Source: JAOUFP01 sp963801505 (GTDB lineage Bacteria; Nitrospirota; Thermodesulfovibrionia; Thermodesulfovibrionales; UBA6898). From it: a stretch of DNA of 64,000 bases. The DNA is taken from the NCBI GenBank assembly GCA_963801505.1, contig CAWDEY010000017.1:80637-144636 (forward strand), in the 5' to 3' direction. Under the pieces are notes generated by a model. The model worked only from the letters and a program-made list of their open reading frames with translations. It did not search any database and was not told where the DNA came from. Shown piece after piece: positions 51,418 to 60,364 of this stretch. The stretch's first letter is position 1; each line of letters begins with the position of its first letter. The translations under genes and the position numbers were made by a program.

Positions 51418-51707
51418 CACCTGAAATCTCAAAAATGAAGATGCCATGGTCGCATTTGTGAGCTGGCATAGCCGGACATTGCTATGTGCGTTATGTGGCC
51501 CTGTTGACCCCACAGGAAGCTGTGAGGAAACAGCGTGTCATGGAGAAAGGGTTATGGCGGTGACTATGGATAAGGGGTTTGATGTCCTGAAAGATTGTTG
51601 CTTGTCGCCATGATAATACGCTTTGGGGAGGTTAGGAGAAGAGTTCTGAGCCTCTAATCATCAGAGATCAGACGGTGAAAATATTGCAGATTTCCGAAAG
51701 CAATATG

Positions 51708-51768
51708 GAGTAACACCTGAATCACGGGCACGTGGCTTTATCCGTGTCCCGTGATTCACGCGTTAGCC
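51708..51768. other. Strong hairpin between the exporter operon and katG; attC-like or terminator
   Basis: The 11-base arms TGAATCACGGG/CCCGTGATTCA are flanked by TAAC and GTTA and enclose a further ACG/CGT pair, a layout similar to an attC site (GAGTAAC...GTTAGCC). A T7 run follows at 51774, so it could also be a bidirectional terminator between convergent operons. The rest of 51418-51822 holds no gene. Confidence 0.45.
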
Positions 51769-51822
51769 GTCCGTTTTTTTCGCCGCCCTGTCAGAAGCCC
51801 TTGAAGACGTTTATGGCTGCGA

Positions 51823-52695
51823 TCAGGCGAGATCGAAGCGGTCACGGTTCATGACCTTGTTCCACGCCGCTACGAAGTCTCTCACAAACTTTTCTTTTGC
51901 ATCGTCCTGCGCATTGACCTCGGCCAAGGCACGCAGTTGCGAGTTGGAGCCGAAAACCAGGTCCACGCGGGTACCGGTCCACTTGAGTTCGCCTGTCTTG
52001 CGATCGCGCCCTTCGAACGTGTCCCTGGCCTCAGACCTGGATTTCCACACTGTGCCCATGTCGAGCAGGTTGACGAAGAAGTCGTTGGTGAGGGTCCCTA
52101 CCCGTGTCGTAAACACGCCGTGCGTCGACTGACCCACGTTGGCCCCGAGCACGCGCAGGCCACCGATGAGCACCGTCATCTCAGGCGCGTTCAGGGTCAG
52201 GAGCTGCGCCTTGTCCACCAGCATTTCCTCGGCCGACACAGTGAAGGCTTTCTTCTGGTAATTGCGGAAACCGTCGGCTTGGGGCTCCAGCAAGGCGAAC
52301 GATTTCACATCGGTCTGGTCTTGTGAGGCGTCGGCGCGGCCCGGAGTGAAGGGTACGTCGACAGCGTGCCCGGCAGCCTTGGCCGCCGCTTCAACCGCAG
52401 CGCAGCCAGCCAGCACGATGAGGTCAGCCATGGAGACTTTCTTGCCGCCTGTCTGGGCGCCGTTGAAGGCCCGCTGAATGCTTTCGAGTACGCCCAGCAC
52501 CTCGGCCAGTTGCGCCGGTTGGTTGGCTTCCCAGTCCTTTTGCGGCGCCAGGCGAATGCGCGCGCCGTTGGCACCTCCGCGCTTGTCTGAGCCACGGAAG
52601 GTAGATGCCGACGCCCAAGCCGTCGAAGACCAGTTGTGAGACAGACAGTCCCGAAGCGAGGACCTTGCCCTTGAGGTCGGCGATGTCCCTGGCAT
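51823..52695 (-). CDS. katG: Catalase-peroxidase KatG, C-terminal part
   Basis: C-terminal peroxidase-like domain of KatG: STAWASASTFRGSDKRGGANGARIRL followed by LADLIVLAG-type and PGRADASQ segments, ending VMNRDRFDLA. The true frame enters this ORF near 52630; upstream residues of this frame are a shadow. Removing one T there fuses it with the N-terminal part into a 727-residue protein, exactly KatG length. Confidence 0.92.
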   Translation of the reverse strand: MPGTSPTSRARSSLRDCLSHNWSSTAWASASTFRGSDKRGGANGARIRLAPQKDWEANQPAQLAEVLGVLESIQRAFNGAQTGGKKVSMADLIVLAGCAAVEAAAKAAGHAVDVPFTPGRADASQDQTDVKSFALLEPQADGFRNYQKKAFTVSAEEMLVDKAQLLTLNAPEMTVLIGGLRVLGANVGQSTHGVFTTRVGTLTNDFFVNLLDMGTVWKSRSEARDTFEGRDRKTGELKWTGTRVDLVFGSNSQLRALAEVNAQDDAKEKFVRDFVAAWNKVMNRDRFDLA

Positions 52696-54004
52696 CGATC
52701 AGGGGATGGTCGACAGCAGGAATCGGGTCTTGCCAGATCAGGTCTTCGGCCGGTACTTCAGGGCCGAGGTAGCAGGCCTTGGGCCCCATGTCGCGGTGGG
52801 TCAGCTTGAACCAGGCGCGGGCGAATGCGTCGGCGAGAGCCTGCGGGTCCTTGTGGAATCGGCGCGCGATGGGCTCGTAGATCGGGTCGAAGCGCAGCGA
52901 CAGGTCTGCCGTGGTCATCATGGGCCGGTGCTTCTTCGATGGGTCGTGGGCGTCCGGGATCATGTGCTCTTCCTTGACGTCCTTGGCCTGCCACTGCCAG
53001 GCGCCGGCCGGGCTTTTAGTCAACTCCCACTCGTAGCTAAACAGCATGTCTAAGTAGCCGTTGTCCCATTTTGTGGGGTTGGGCTTCCAGGCGCCTTCGA
53101 TACCGCTGGTGGTGGTGTGCACGCCCTTGCCGGTGCCGAACCGGTTGATCCAGCCCAGACCTTGCTCTTCGATCGGGGCAGCTTCCGGTTCTGGACCCAT
53201 CAGCTTCGGGTCGCCCGCGCCGTGCGCCTTACCGAAGGTGTGTCCACCGGCGACGAGCGCGACGGTTTCTTCGTCGTTCATAGCCATGCGGGCGAAGGTT
53301 TCGCGCACATCGCGGCCCGAGGCCACGGGGTCGGGGTTGCCGTTCGGGCCTTCAGGGTTCACATAGATCAGTCCCATCTGCACGGCGGCCAATGGGTTCT
53401 CAAGCTTGCGGTCACCACTATAGCGCTTGTCACCCAGCCAGGTATCTTCTTTGCCCCAGTAGATGTCTTCCTCGGGCTGCCAGATGTCCACACGGCCACC
53501 ACCGAATCCGAAGGTCTTGAAGCCCATCGACTCAAGCGCGCAGTTGCCGGCCAAGATCATGAGGTCGGCCCAGGAGATCTTACTCCCATATTTCTGCTTG
53601 ATAGGCCAAAGTAGGCGGCGCGCCTTGTCCAGGTTGCAGTTGTCGGGCCAGCTGTTGACCGGCGCAAAACGCTGGTTGCCGGTGCCACCGCCGCCACGAC
53701 CGTCAGCGGTACGGTAGGTTCCAGCGCTGTGCCAGGCCATGCGAATGAACAGGCCGCCGTAGTGGCCCCAGTCCGCAGGCCACCAGTCCTGCGAGTCGGT
53801 CATCAGTGAGTACAGGTCTTTCTTCAGGGCGGCCATATCAAGCTTCTTGAATTCTTTGACGTAGTTGAAGTCAGGGCCCATCGGGTTGGAGGCTGGCGCG
53901 TGCTGGTGAAGGATTCCCAGGTTAAGCTGATTGGGCCACCAGTCACGATTCGATGCGCCTCTGCCTGATTTGCCAGTTATGGGGCACTTGCTACCTTCAC
54001 TCAT
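52424..54004 (-). CDS. katG: Catalase-peroxidase KatG, N-terminal part
   Basis: Haem enzyme that removes hydrogen peroxide. It has the distal haem motif IRMAWHSAGTYR with the catalytic Arg/His, the cofactor Trp within this segment, and the proximal haem ligand in VALVAGGHTFGKAHG. The Met-Tyr-Trp adduct region YVNPEGPNG is present. Start ATG at 54004 with AAGGAG upstream. GC content and codon use are clearly higher than in neighbouring genes, and its sequence looks proteobacterial, so horizontal transfer is likely. After FDGLGV near 52630 this frame is out of phase. Confidence 0.94.
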   Translation of the reverse strand: MSEGSKCPITGKSGRGASNRDWWPNQLNLGILHQHAPASNPMGPDFNYVKEFKKLDMAALKKDLYSLMTDSQDWWPADWGHYGGLFIRMAWHSAGTYRTADGRGGGGTGNQRFAPVNSWPDNCNLDKARRLLWPIKQKYGSKISWADLMILAGNCALESMGFKTFGFGGGRVDIWQPEEDIYWGKEDTWLGDKRYSGDRKLENPLAAVQMGLIYVNPEGPNGNPDPVASGRDVRETFARMAMNDEETVALVAGGHTFGKAHGAGDPKLMGPEPEAAPIEEQGLGWINRFGTGKGVHTTTSGIEGAWKPNPTKWDNGYLDMLFSYEWELTKSPAGAWQWQAKDVKEEHMIPDAHDPSKKHRPMMTTADLSLRFDPIYEPIARRFHKDPQALADAFARAWFKLTHRDMGPKACYLGPEVPAEDLIWQDPIPAVDHPLIDARDIADLKGKVLASGLSVSQLVFDGLGVGIYLPWLRQARRCQRRAHSPGAAKGLGSQPTGATGRGAGRTRKHSAGLQRRPDRRQESLHG

Positions 54005-54420
54005 CTTCGTTCTCCTTTCAGGTTTGGGTCTACAGAGCTAACGCATGGGACAGAGCGCAAGCGCAACGCCATGCGATGGTACAGGCTCACCATTATGCCT
54101 TTCATTGTCGCTGCTCATTGTATTATCTTTTATTGTAGACAGGGACATCTTTATTATCCCACACCGTCAATTACTATACGAACTTCCGGTTTATCTGAGA
54201 GTTATTATAACTATACCATGATTAAGATCGGAGTCAAACAAAAAGTACTTTAGAATCAGACGGCAACAGTCATGACCATTTTGTATAATTCCGGTAATAA
54301 GGACCAAAGGCGAATTTCATAAAATATGGGAAATTTGTCTGCACTATCGATTACCAAAAGAAATCATCACCATTTGCGCAGTCCACATACTGAAACTTAA
54401 ATCTGGTTTGTCCTTTCTCC

Positions 54421-54541
54421 CCCGAAGCTGCGGAGTCATGTGTGACGGACAAATGCCACAACAGCATGGGCAAGGACAAATTCGTCCATGGACCCGTCGC
54501 CGTGGGCGACTGTACCGGCTGTCTCAAAAGTCAGGGCCCCC
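54421..54541 (+). pseudogene. Fragment of a doubled-CXXCH multiheme cytochrome
   Basis: In frame from 54421 the translation gives CVTDKCHNSMGKDKFVHGPV and then GDCTGC, typical of doubled-CXXCH motif cytochromes, which read CHxSM..K..VHGPVAVGDCxxCH. Only one CH haem site survives; the second reads CL. The frame then loses similarity, with no start or signal peptide. The rest of the 54005-54577 gap holds nothing recognisable. Confidence 0.55.
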
Positions 54542-54577
54542 ACAGTTGCCGCTGCCTTATTACGGTGGAGAATAGCA

Positions 54578-55249
54578 CTATTTCAATATCCCCTTTACGA
54601 TCGCGTCCACCGCCTCTTCCGGAGTCAGTCCGTGCGCCATGAGGGTCTCCATCTGGCGTTTATCAACGCTGCCGATCGCCGCCTCATGAGTAACTTTCGC
54701 AAGTGGGTTTGTAACGCTTACTATCGGAATTGCCTTTGCTACAGCGTTATCGTTCAGAATCTCCACGCAGTCCACATGTCCCCTTGCACCTTCTGCATTT
54801 CCTTCGGTAATGCCGGTGACTTCCGCCCGTGCATCATCCTCAATGGCAATTCTGGTCTTTATGATACTTCGAGAGTTTTTCCCCGCCAGAACGACTTTTT
54901 CCCTTATATTTATATCGTCGTTAACATGGCCGAAGACTCTGACCGTCAATTCAGTCACGGCACTCTCTCCTGCTTCAACAGAGTAATCAATATCAAGACT
55001 CCCAACTCTTCCTGTAGTCAGGGTAAAATCAGAAAAGTAGCGGCCGTTCTTTCCGATCTTTACAACCGACTTCGGGATCACCTTAATGCCTCCATGCAGC
55101 CCGTGGAAGTGTGTTTCCGAATATTGCATCTCCGCGCCTTCTCCAATCTCAACCGCCGCGTCCATGATATGCCGCACCTTCTCAGCCTTCGGGAATATGC
55201 AATGTGCTATAAAATGTGCTGATGCATTTTCTTCAAGCCTGACATCCAT
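54578..55249 (-). CDS. SufB/SufD family Fe-S scaffold (minimal SUF/SMS type), C-terminal part
   Basis: Scaffold component for iron-sulfur cluster assembly. The beta-helix core includes SAHFIAHCIFPKAE, YSETHFHG and GKNSRSIIKTR, then VTHEAAIGSVDKRQME and HGLTPEEAVDAIVKGIL at the C-terminus, standard for SufB. The frame joins the N-terminal fragment if one T is removed near 55298. The combined protein of about 311 residues is short, as in two-gene SufBC (SmsBC) systems of anaerobes and archaea. Confidence 0.85.
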   Translation of the reverse strand: MDVRLEENASAHFIAHCIFPKAEKVRHIMDAAVEIGEGAEMQYSETHFHGLHGGIKVIPKSVVKIGKNGRYFSDFTLTTGRVGSLDIDYSVEAGESAVTELTVRVFGHVNDDINIREKVVLAGKNSRSIIKTRIAIEDDARAEVTGITEGNAEGARGHVDCVEILNDNAVAKAIPIVSVTNPLAKVTHEAAIGSVDKRQMETLMAHGLTPEEAVDAIVKGILK

Positions 55250-55271
55250 CTTGATCTTTTGGGTCCCCTTT

Positions 55272-55514
55272 TTATGGAGAATGCCGAAAGCAGAGATGCA
55301 CAGGATTCTTTATTTTTGTTCCTTCTTTAACGGTGACCTTAGCCCTGATACCGCTTATCGTTTTTCGTGCGTCAACCTTCAGACCTTCCACGCTGTTCAT
55401 GCTGAGTAATGTATGGCCGCTTGCAACAAGGTGCGCTATCTCATTGTTTTCAAGGATGGCCTTATCACCTCCCGCCTCTCCAAATGCCTTCATCAAAGCA
55501 TCGAGATCAGACAT
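55272..55514 (-). CDS. SufB/SufD family scaffold, N-terminal part
   Basis: Starts at the ATG at 55514, overlapping the sufC stop by 8 bases. It encodes DLDALMKAFGEAGGDKAILE, then NEIAHLVASGHTLLSMNSVEG and the first strand KIKNPVHLCF, after which it leaves the true frame. It resembles the small helical N-terminus of archaeal-type SufB proteins. Confidence 0.75.
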   Translation of the reverse strand: MSDLDALMKAFGEAGGDKAILENNEIAHLVASGHTLLSMNSVEGLKVDARKTISGIRAKVTVKEGTKIKNPVHLCFRHSP

Positions 55515-56223
55515 AGGCGCATTCCTCCCCGTCACAGACAAGACATTTTCTTGATTTATAGTATTCGGCCACTTTCTCAGGGTCCCCTGAGCATATAACC
55601 CTGCCATTGCATATTTGAGATGCCCTGTCAGCGATTAAGACAATCTCCTCCCGGTGCGTAATCAGGAGTACGGATGAGCCATTGTTTTTGAATGTAGTGA
55701 TGACATTGACAATATCCTGCATGGAAAGCATGTCAATCCCTGAATCAGGCTCGTCAAGGATAGCAAGTCTCGGATTTAGAGCAAGGATTGATGCAATCTC
55801 TATTCGCTTCCGTTCGCCTCCGCTGAGGGATTTATCAACCATCCGGTAAAGATAAAGCTCAGGGGGAAGCCCGACCATTTCGAGATAATGGGCCGGATTG
55901 ATGTCCCTATTTTTGAGCGTCAGATAATCTCTGACTGCTATACCTTCAAATCTCACAGGCTCCTGCCAAGCCATAGTTATGCCCAGTTTTGCTCTCTCAT
56001 GGATTTTAAGGCCATTGATGACTTTACCTTCGAAGAGGATTTCGCCTGATGTGGGGTTGTATCCTTCACTACCCATAATCAGATAGGCGAGGGTGCTTTT
56101 GCCTGTACCGTTTGTACCGAGGAGGGCATGGACTTCAGATGTATTTGTGGTCAGGGAAAATTCATCGAGAATTCTTTTATTTCCAGTTTCGTATGTAAGC
56201 CCTTTTATCTCAAGCAACGGCAT
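55507..56223 (-). CDS. sufC: Fe-S cluster assembly ATPase SufC
   Basis: 238 residues. ATPase partner of the SufB scaffold. Walker A LLGTNGTGKST, the SufC-type Q-loop region MAWQEPVRFEGI, signature SLSGGERKRIEIASIL, Walker B LAILDEPDSGID and H-loop LLITHREEI. The order sufC-sufB with no sufD, sufS or sufU nearby matches the minimal two-gene form; the sulfur donor must be encoded elsewhere. In the 138 bases upstream an open frame ending at 56216 reads DGVIIDAIKEIFTNNAERV; I cannot identify it. Confidence 0.92.
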   Translation of the reverse strand: MPLLEIKGLTYETGNKRILDEFSLTTNTSEVHALLGTNGTGKSTLAYLIMGSEGYNPTSGEILFEGKVINGLKIHERAKLGITMAWQEPVRFEGIAVRDYLTLKNRDINPAHYLEMVGLPPELYLYRMVDKSLSGGERKRIEIASILALNPRLAILDEPDSGIDMLSMQDIVNVITTFKNNGSSVLLITHREEIVLIADRASQICNGRVICSGDPEKVAEYYKSRKCLVCDGEECAYV

Positions 56224-56361
56224 CTTCTATTATAACCCCCTGATCTCTTCCGCGTGCTGAAACCCTTTCTGCATTGTTTGTAAAGATCTCTTTTATGGCA
56301 TCAATGATGACCCCATCCTTTGGGGCCGGCGGTCGTGTTCATGTACGCATTTTGGGAGGCT

Positions 56362-57255
56362 TTATTCCTCACAAGTCTTGCCAATCAACACAGAACATTT
56401 CGAATGAGCAAGGATATTTCTTGATACGCTCCCCATCATGCCTTTGATGCCTCTCAAGCCTCTACATCCTGCCACGATGAGGTCTGCTTTTATTTCCTCT
56501 GAAACTCTCAGTATCACGGTTGAAGTTTCCCCGACTTCGGACAGACTTCTTATGGTCCTGATAGTTTTGCTCAACATTTTCTCTGCTTGTTCGACAATTC
56601 TTTGAGAATTATCTAATCTGATTGACTGGGCCTGGTCTCTGATCTTGATAATTCTTTCATTAACTTTTGGGGCAAATGTTTCGGGTATATCCAGAAATTC
56701 CGGCGGAACTACATTCAATATCGTAAATTCCGTATTATCAGGGAATGGAATCGAAGTTAAAAAAATACCGGCATCTCTGGAATATTCTGATCCGTCAGTG
56801 GCATATAGCACTTTAAATACGGGTTGTTCTCTTATGTGGAGTTTTGTAACCAGGACCGGCTTTGGCGATTTAATAGCTACTGCCCTTGTTACACTTCCAG
56901 AGAAAAGAGTTTCAATACCCCTTATTCCCCGCGCTCCCATAACAACCATGTCTATATTTGATGTCCTGACCGCATCTATGATGCATTCGTCAGGAGGACC
57001 TTCAACTATAGCAGTGCTGATTTTTGCCTCAACAGGCTTTAGGATACCCATAATTGAATCTACAATTTTGGGTGCAAGTTCATGCTTTATTTCTTTGAAA
57101 GTTTCGATATAGAATTCCGTGTCATAAAGAAATGGAATCCAAGAAACTGCATGAAAAATCGTTATTTCATCCTGAGGGGTTAATTTCAGGCGGGTTAAAA
57201 ATTCAGCGGCTCCCTTTGAATAATCAGAACCATCTGTTGCAAGTAATATTTTCAT
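56362..57255 (-). CDS. Universal stress protein, tandem UspA domains
   Basis: 297 residues in two UspA domains (1-145 and 150-297). Domain 1 starts KILLATDGSDYS and has MVVMGARGIRGIETLFSGSV, the ATP-binding G-x2-G-x9-G-S/T motif. Domain 2 starts KVLYATDGSEYS and has IVAGCRGLRGIKGMMGSVS. Both keep the nucleotide-binding glycines, so it probably binds ATP. It stands between sufBC and the CO dehydrogenase gene, consistent with a stress or redox-response neighbourhood. Confidence 0.93.
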   Translation of the reverse strand: MKILLATDGSDYSKGAAEFLTRLKLTPQDEITIFHAVSWIPFLYDTEFYIETFKEIKHELAPKIVDSIMGILKPVEAKISTAIVEGPPDECIIDAVRTSNIDMVVMGARGIRGIETLFSGSVTRAVAIKSPKPVLVTKLHIREQPVFKVLYATDGSEYSRDAGIFLTSIPFPDNTEFTILNVVPPEFLDIPETFAPKVNERIIKIRDQAQSIRLDNSQRIVEQAEKMLSKTIRTIRSLSEVGETSTVILRVSEEIKADLIVAGCRGLRGIKGMMGSVSRNILAHSKCSVLIGKTCEE

Positions 57256-57431
57256 TTGATTAAATCCTCTGCTGATCTTTTATGCCAACATATCACAGCT
57301 TACCTGAAAAACCAAAGCGATAAACTACACGAGGTCAGAGGCTTGTCTTCTTTATAACTTCTCTAACTGCCTTTATGTTACCTGCCTTTGTTATTAACAT
57401 TAAATCTTGTTTCAATATTTCCCATACCTGG

Positions 57432-58535
57432 CTAAACACACAATCCTAATCCCTGCCTTTTCTCTGCTATATGAGCTATTATGAGGTCTGCTGCTCTTAC
57501 CGGATCGGGTTCTACAGCAAAGCAGGCCCCAAAGACATCTTTCAACCCGGAAGTTGCAAGTTTAGTTACGTTCGCACTTCCACCAATAGGCGGCATTACC
57601 CCAAGGACAGTATAAATCCCGCTGGCCATTACATAGAAGGCGATGGCAACCGCCTTTTCCGAATACCATTCAGGCGCTGCTCCGGCAAGAGGCAGTTTGT
57701 CTATGTCTACACCGAGGGCATTGGCCAATGCACAGGCAATAACCGCGATCCTTGAATTATCAACACAGGAGCCGACATGCAGTGAAGGAGGAATATTAAG
57801 AAGTCCGCATATCTCTTTAAGGCCGGGACCAGCCAGTTCCTTTGCCTCAGGCACCTGCAACCCGGCCTTGCCGGCTGCCACGTTGGCGCATCCTGTGGTG
57901 AGGACCAGTATGTCATTGGCTATCAGGCGTTTGATAAGACCGACATGACCATAATCCTGTCTGACTTTCGGGTTATTGCATCCGACTACACCCACCGCCC
58001 CTTTATCTTGCCTGCCTTTATCGCATCGATTAGAGGGGTCAGGCTTCCGCCGAGCGCTCCAACTATGGATTCCACTGAAAATCCGGTCATATTCCTGACC
58101 GGCTATGACCGGAATAGACACCCTGTCTCTGTTTCTGCGGGTATAGTTTTCGATCGATTCCTTCACCAGTCGGAACGCCTGTTCCTTGGCATTCTCAGGC
58201 GTGAATTCAACATGCTCCATAAAAGGGAACTTCGCCTTGTCCGAAGTAGAGTAGAGCTTTGTGTGATAACACTGCGCCACCTGTCCGAGTGAAGGCATGA
58301 TACACTGGTAATCCACGATGATTGATTCAACAGCTCCGGTGACGATTGTCAGTTCAGTCATAAGGTGGTTGCCGGCCATGGGTATTTTCCTTCGCATCAT
58401 GAGTTCATTGCCTGTGCAGCAGAGTCCGGCAAGGTTGATGCCTTTGGCGCCTTTTGACTTTGCAAGGGCTATCATCGCACTGTCTTCAACAGCCAGACCT
58501 ATCATCTCCGAGACTACCGGGTTGTGGCCATGCAC
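57432..58535 (-). CDS. cooS: Anaerobic carbon-monoxide dehydrogenase CooS, C-terminal part
   Basis: C-terminal two thirds of the Ni-Fe-S CO dehydrogenase. It carries C-cluster ligands: His in VHGHNPVVSE, Cys in NLAGLCCTGNE, Cys in GVVGCNNPK, TTGCANVAAGKAG and VGSCVDNSR, and the C-terminal Cys region. The frame joins the middle fragment if one G is added near 58553. The complete protein would have about 625 residues, the usual CooS length. It interconverts CO and CO2 in the cytoplasm. No CooC, CooF or acetyl-CoA synthase genes are adjacent. Confidence 0.93.
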   Translation of the reverse strand: MHGHNPVVSEMIGLAVEDSAMIALAKSKGAKGINLAGLCCTGNELMMRRKIPMAGNHLMTELTIVTGAVESIIVDYQCIMPSLGQVAQCYHTKLYSTSDKAKFPFMEHVEFTPENAKEQAFRLVKESIENYTRRNRDRVSIPVIAGQEYDRIFSGIHSWSARRKPDPSNRCDKGRQDKGAVGVVGCNNPKVRQDYGHVGLIKRLIANDILVLTTGCANVAAGKAGLQVPEAKELAGPGLKEICGLLNIPPSLHVGSCVDNSRIAVIACALANALGVDIDKLPLAGAAPEWYSEKAVAIAFYVMASGIYTVLGVMPPIGGSANVTKLATSGLKDVFGACFAVEPDPVRAADLIIAHIAEKRQGLGLCV

Positions 58536-58543
58536 GAGTATAT

Positions 58544-58816
58544 TTACCTGGTCTCTTTCAATACACCGAGATTGACCTCGGAAAAACCCGGGGTTGGCGT
58601 TCCGAATATTATATCAGACAGTTCGGTGCCGATCATTGATCCACCATAACCATCCGAAAGGCTGTTTCTGACTGCATGCAAAAGTATGGAGACGTAATTA
58701 TTGTCAACACCCATGTGTGTCCGGTGCATGGTCTCTGTGGTTTCCCTGTCTATCCCGCGGGGGACAACGCCCAATTTTTCCCATAAGCTCCACCCGCTGT
58801 TTTGGGACCCTGTCAA
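58544..58816 (-). CDS. cooS: CooS carbon-monoxide dehydrogenase, middle fragment
   Basis: Carries GVVPRGIDRETTETMHRTHM and GGSMIGTELSDIIFGTPTPG, conserved in CooS between the N-terminal cluster region and the C-cluster His. It joins the N-terminal part after removal of one G in a GGG run near 58770, and the C-terminal part after addition of one G near 58553. Confidence 0.9.
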   Translation of the reverse strand: MTGSQNSGWSLWEKLGVVPRGIDRETTETMHRTHMGVDNNYVSILLHAVRNSLSDGYGGSMIGTELSDIIFGTPTPGFSEVNLGVLKETR

Positions 58817-59306
58817 GGAAGGTCGGTCTCCCCTTCTTCATCCCGAAGTCTTCCATCATGGCTTCTGCAAGTTTTAATGCTATCTCCTCATTACTGAGAC
58901 CGTCAGTTTCTATGCCATATTCAGAGGCGACCTTTTTCATTTTTTCAGGGTCTTTTATCGTATATCCCGGGGCCTTACCGCTCCCTATTTTATGGAGGAC
59001 GTCGACAAGGTCACGAGCATGGTCTGAATGCGACGCGGAACCGGCAGCAACCATCCTTGCAAGGTTTCTTGCCGCAATAATATCGGCGTCAGCGCCGCAA
59101 ACGCCGTAATGCGCGCCTTTCCCGTGCGGGTCGATCCGGCACGGACCCATGGCGCATACACGGCATGATAGCCCAGTTCTGCAAAACAGGCACTGAGGCT
59201 CCTGCTTCCTGGCCCGGTCCCATGCAGTTATCACCCCGTCTTCATGGGCTTTTTTCAGCATTGCCTGTGCATCCGCTGCTATAGAAAATTCCTGGTACTT
59301 ATCCAT
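58704..59306 (-). CDS. cooS: CooS carbon-monoxide dehydrogenase, N-terminal part
   Basis: Starts at an ATG with GAAGGAGG 9 bases upstream. It holds the B- and D-cluster Cys region CLFCRTGLSCRVCAMGPCRI and GVCGADADIIAARNLARM. The true frame runs to about 58770 (VELMGKIG). Two single-base breaks separate it from the rest of the enzyme. Confidence 0.93.
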   Translation of the reverse strand: MDKYQEFSIAADAQAMLKKAHEDGVITAWDRARKQEPQCLFCRTGLSCRVCAMGPCRIDPHGKGAHYGVCGADADIIAARNLARMVAAGSASHSDHARDLVDVLHKIGSGKAPGYTIKDPEKMKKVASEYGIETDGLSNEEIALKLAEAMMEDFGMKKGRPTFLDRVPKQRVELMGKIGRCPPRDRQGNHRDHAPDTHGC

Positions 59307-59450
59307 GATAGTCCTCCTTCAGAGCACATACGATTCTACGAATGTCACTAATTGCCTACTGTCGACTTTATTGTGCCTTTGAGCTCAGATAAGTCTGATG
59401 ATTTTACAATATACGCATCTGAACACCAGACCTCAAAGTCATCTCTGTAA

Positions 59451-59672
59451 TCATAAGTGGTAAGCAAGCATCATTGGCACCCCTGGCCTAATCGACTTCA
59501 TTTGCCCCAGTAGTTTAATCCCTTCATCGTTATATGACATACAGACGTCAAGGGTTACGAGGTCAGGGTTTTCTTTTTGAAAAAACTCCATTCCCTTTGA
59601 ACAAGTTGTTGCGGTCACGATATTGTAACCGTCTTCTTCCAGCTCTTCATCGTCAACTACCAAGATTTTCAT
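59451..59672 (-). pseudogene. Truncated response regulator receiver
   Basis: 73 residues. ILVVDDEEL joins directly to EEDGYNIVTA, so about nine residues of the first helix are missing. The phospho-acceptor Asp is kept in LVTLDVCM, and the frame ends after VPMMLAY without the final strands and the conserved Lys. The start overlaps the predicted true end of the hsp20 gene. It is either a broken gene or one affected by sequence errors. Confidence 0.65.
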
Positions 59673-59673
59673 T

Positions 59674-59931
59674 CTATCGAAATCTTTTTTTCCTTCTGCT
59701 TTGCCTCTTCTGTTTTGGGGGGACTCTTATCTCAAGAATGCCGTCTTTAAACTGTGCCTTAACTTTGTCCGCTTGCACTTCAGAGGGCAGACGAAAAGCT
59801 CGGGTAAAAGAACCATATGAACGCTCCATCCTATAAAAGTCCTTTTTCTCTACTTTCTCTTCTTTCTTCTTTTCTCCTGAAATCGTTATGGTGTTATCAC
59901 TAAGCTTCACATCGATTTCTTCTTTCTTCAT
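59674..59931 (-). CDS. Hsp20 small heat-shock protein, C-terminal part
   Basis: Second half of the alpha-crystallin domain: MKKEEIDVKLSDNTITISGE, YGSFTRAFRLPSEVQADKVKAQFKDGILEIRVP. The final residues are out of frame; adding one C in the C6 run near 59723 gives the normal VPKTEE-like tail ending at about 59671. Holdase chaperone for unfolded proteins. Confidence 0.85.
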   Translation of the reverse strand: MKKEEIDVKLSDNTITISGEKKKEEKVEKKDFYRMERSYGSFTRAFRLPSEVQADKVKAQFKDGILEIRVPPKQKRQSRRKKRFR

Positions 59932-60158
59932 AACCGCAGTTCAGCTTTAATTACTACATCACCGCCATCATCAAAAATATCCACTGTCGGAGAGAGTTCT
60001 GCCATTTCAGGCATTCTCAGCCTCGGAAACCATGAGGGGCCATATACAGAAAGAGGTCTTCCGAAAAAATCTTCAAATCTTCTTTCCATATCGTCTAAGG
60101 GAGAAAGCAGCTTGGCTGGTTCAACTTTTACTACCTCTTTTGATTTTACTTTTTCCAT
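59928..60158 (-). CDS. Hsp20 small heat-shock protein, N-terminal part
   Basis: The start at 60158 has AGGGGAT upstream. It encodes PLDDMERRFEDFFGRPL and SPTVDIFDDGGDVVIKAEL, the opening of the alpha-crystallin domain, then loses frame; adding one C near 59938 restores the usual A-E-L-P. Together with the C-terminal part it makes a normal protein of about 160 residues. Confidence 0.85.
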   Translation of the reverse strand: MEKVKSKEVVKVEPAKLLSPLDDMERRFEDFFGRPLSVYGPSWFPRLRMPEMAELSPTVDIFDDGGDVVIKAELRL

Positions 60159-60364
60159 AACATATCCCCTGAACATAAAATTGTAATTATCAGTATCCCT
60201 TATATTTCATCCTACTCCTAAGTTACTGAATGTCAATCAATAAAGTGTGGCTAAAGTGTGATCAATTGCAGGTCTGAAAAGAAGTAAGATGAAAAGGGGC
60301 AAACGGCAGTTTGTCCTCAAGCCCTGAGACAATTGACTGGGCTACTTCCTTGCATTTGAGAATC

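Noticed and set aside
54488..55222. 244-codon plus-strand open frame
   Set aside because: It lies antisense to the clearly conserved SufB coding frame and encodes no recognisable protein.
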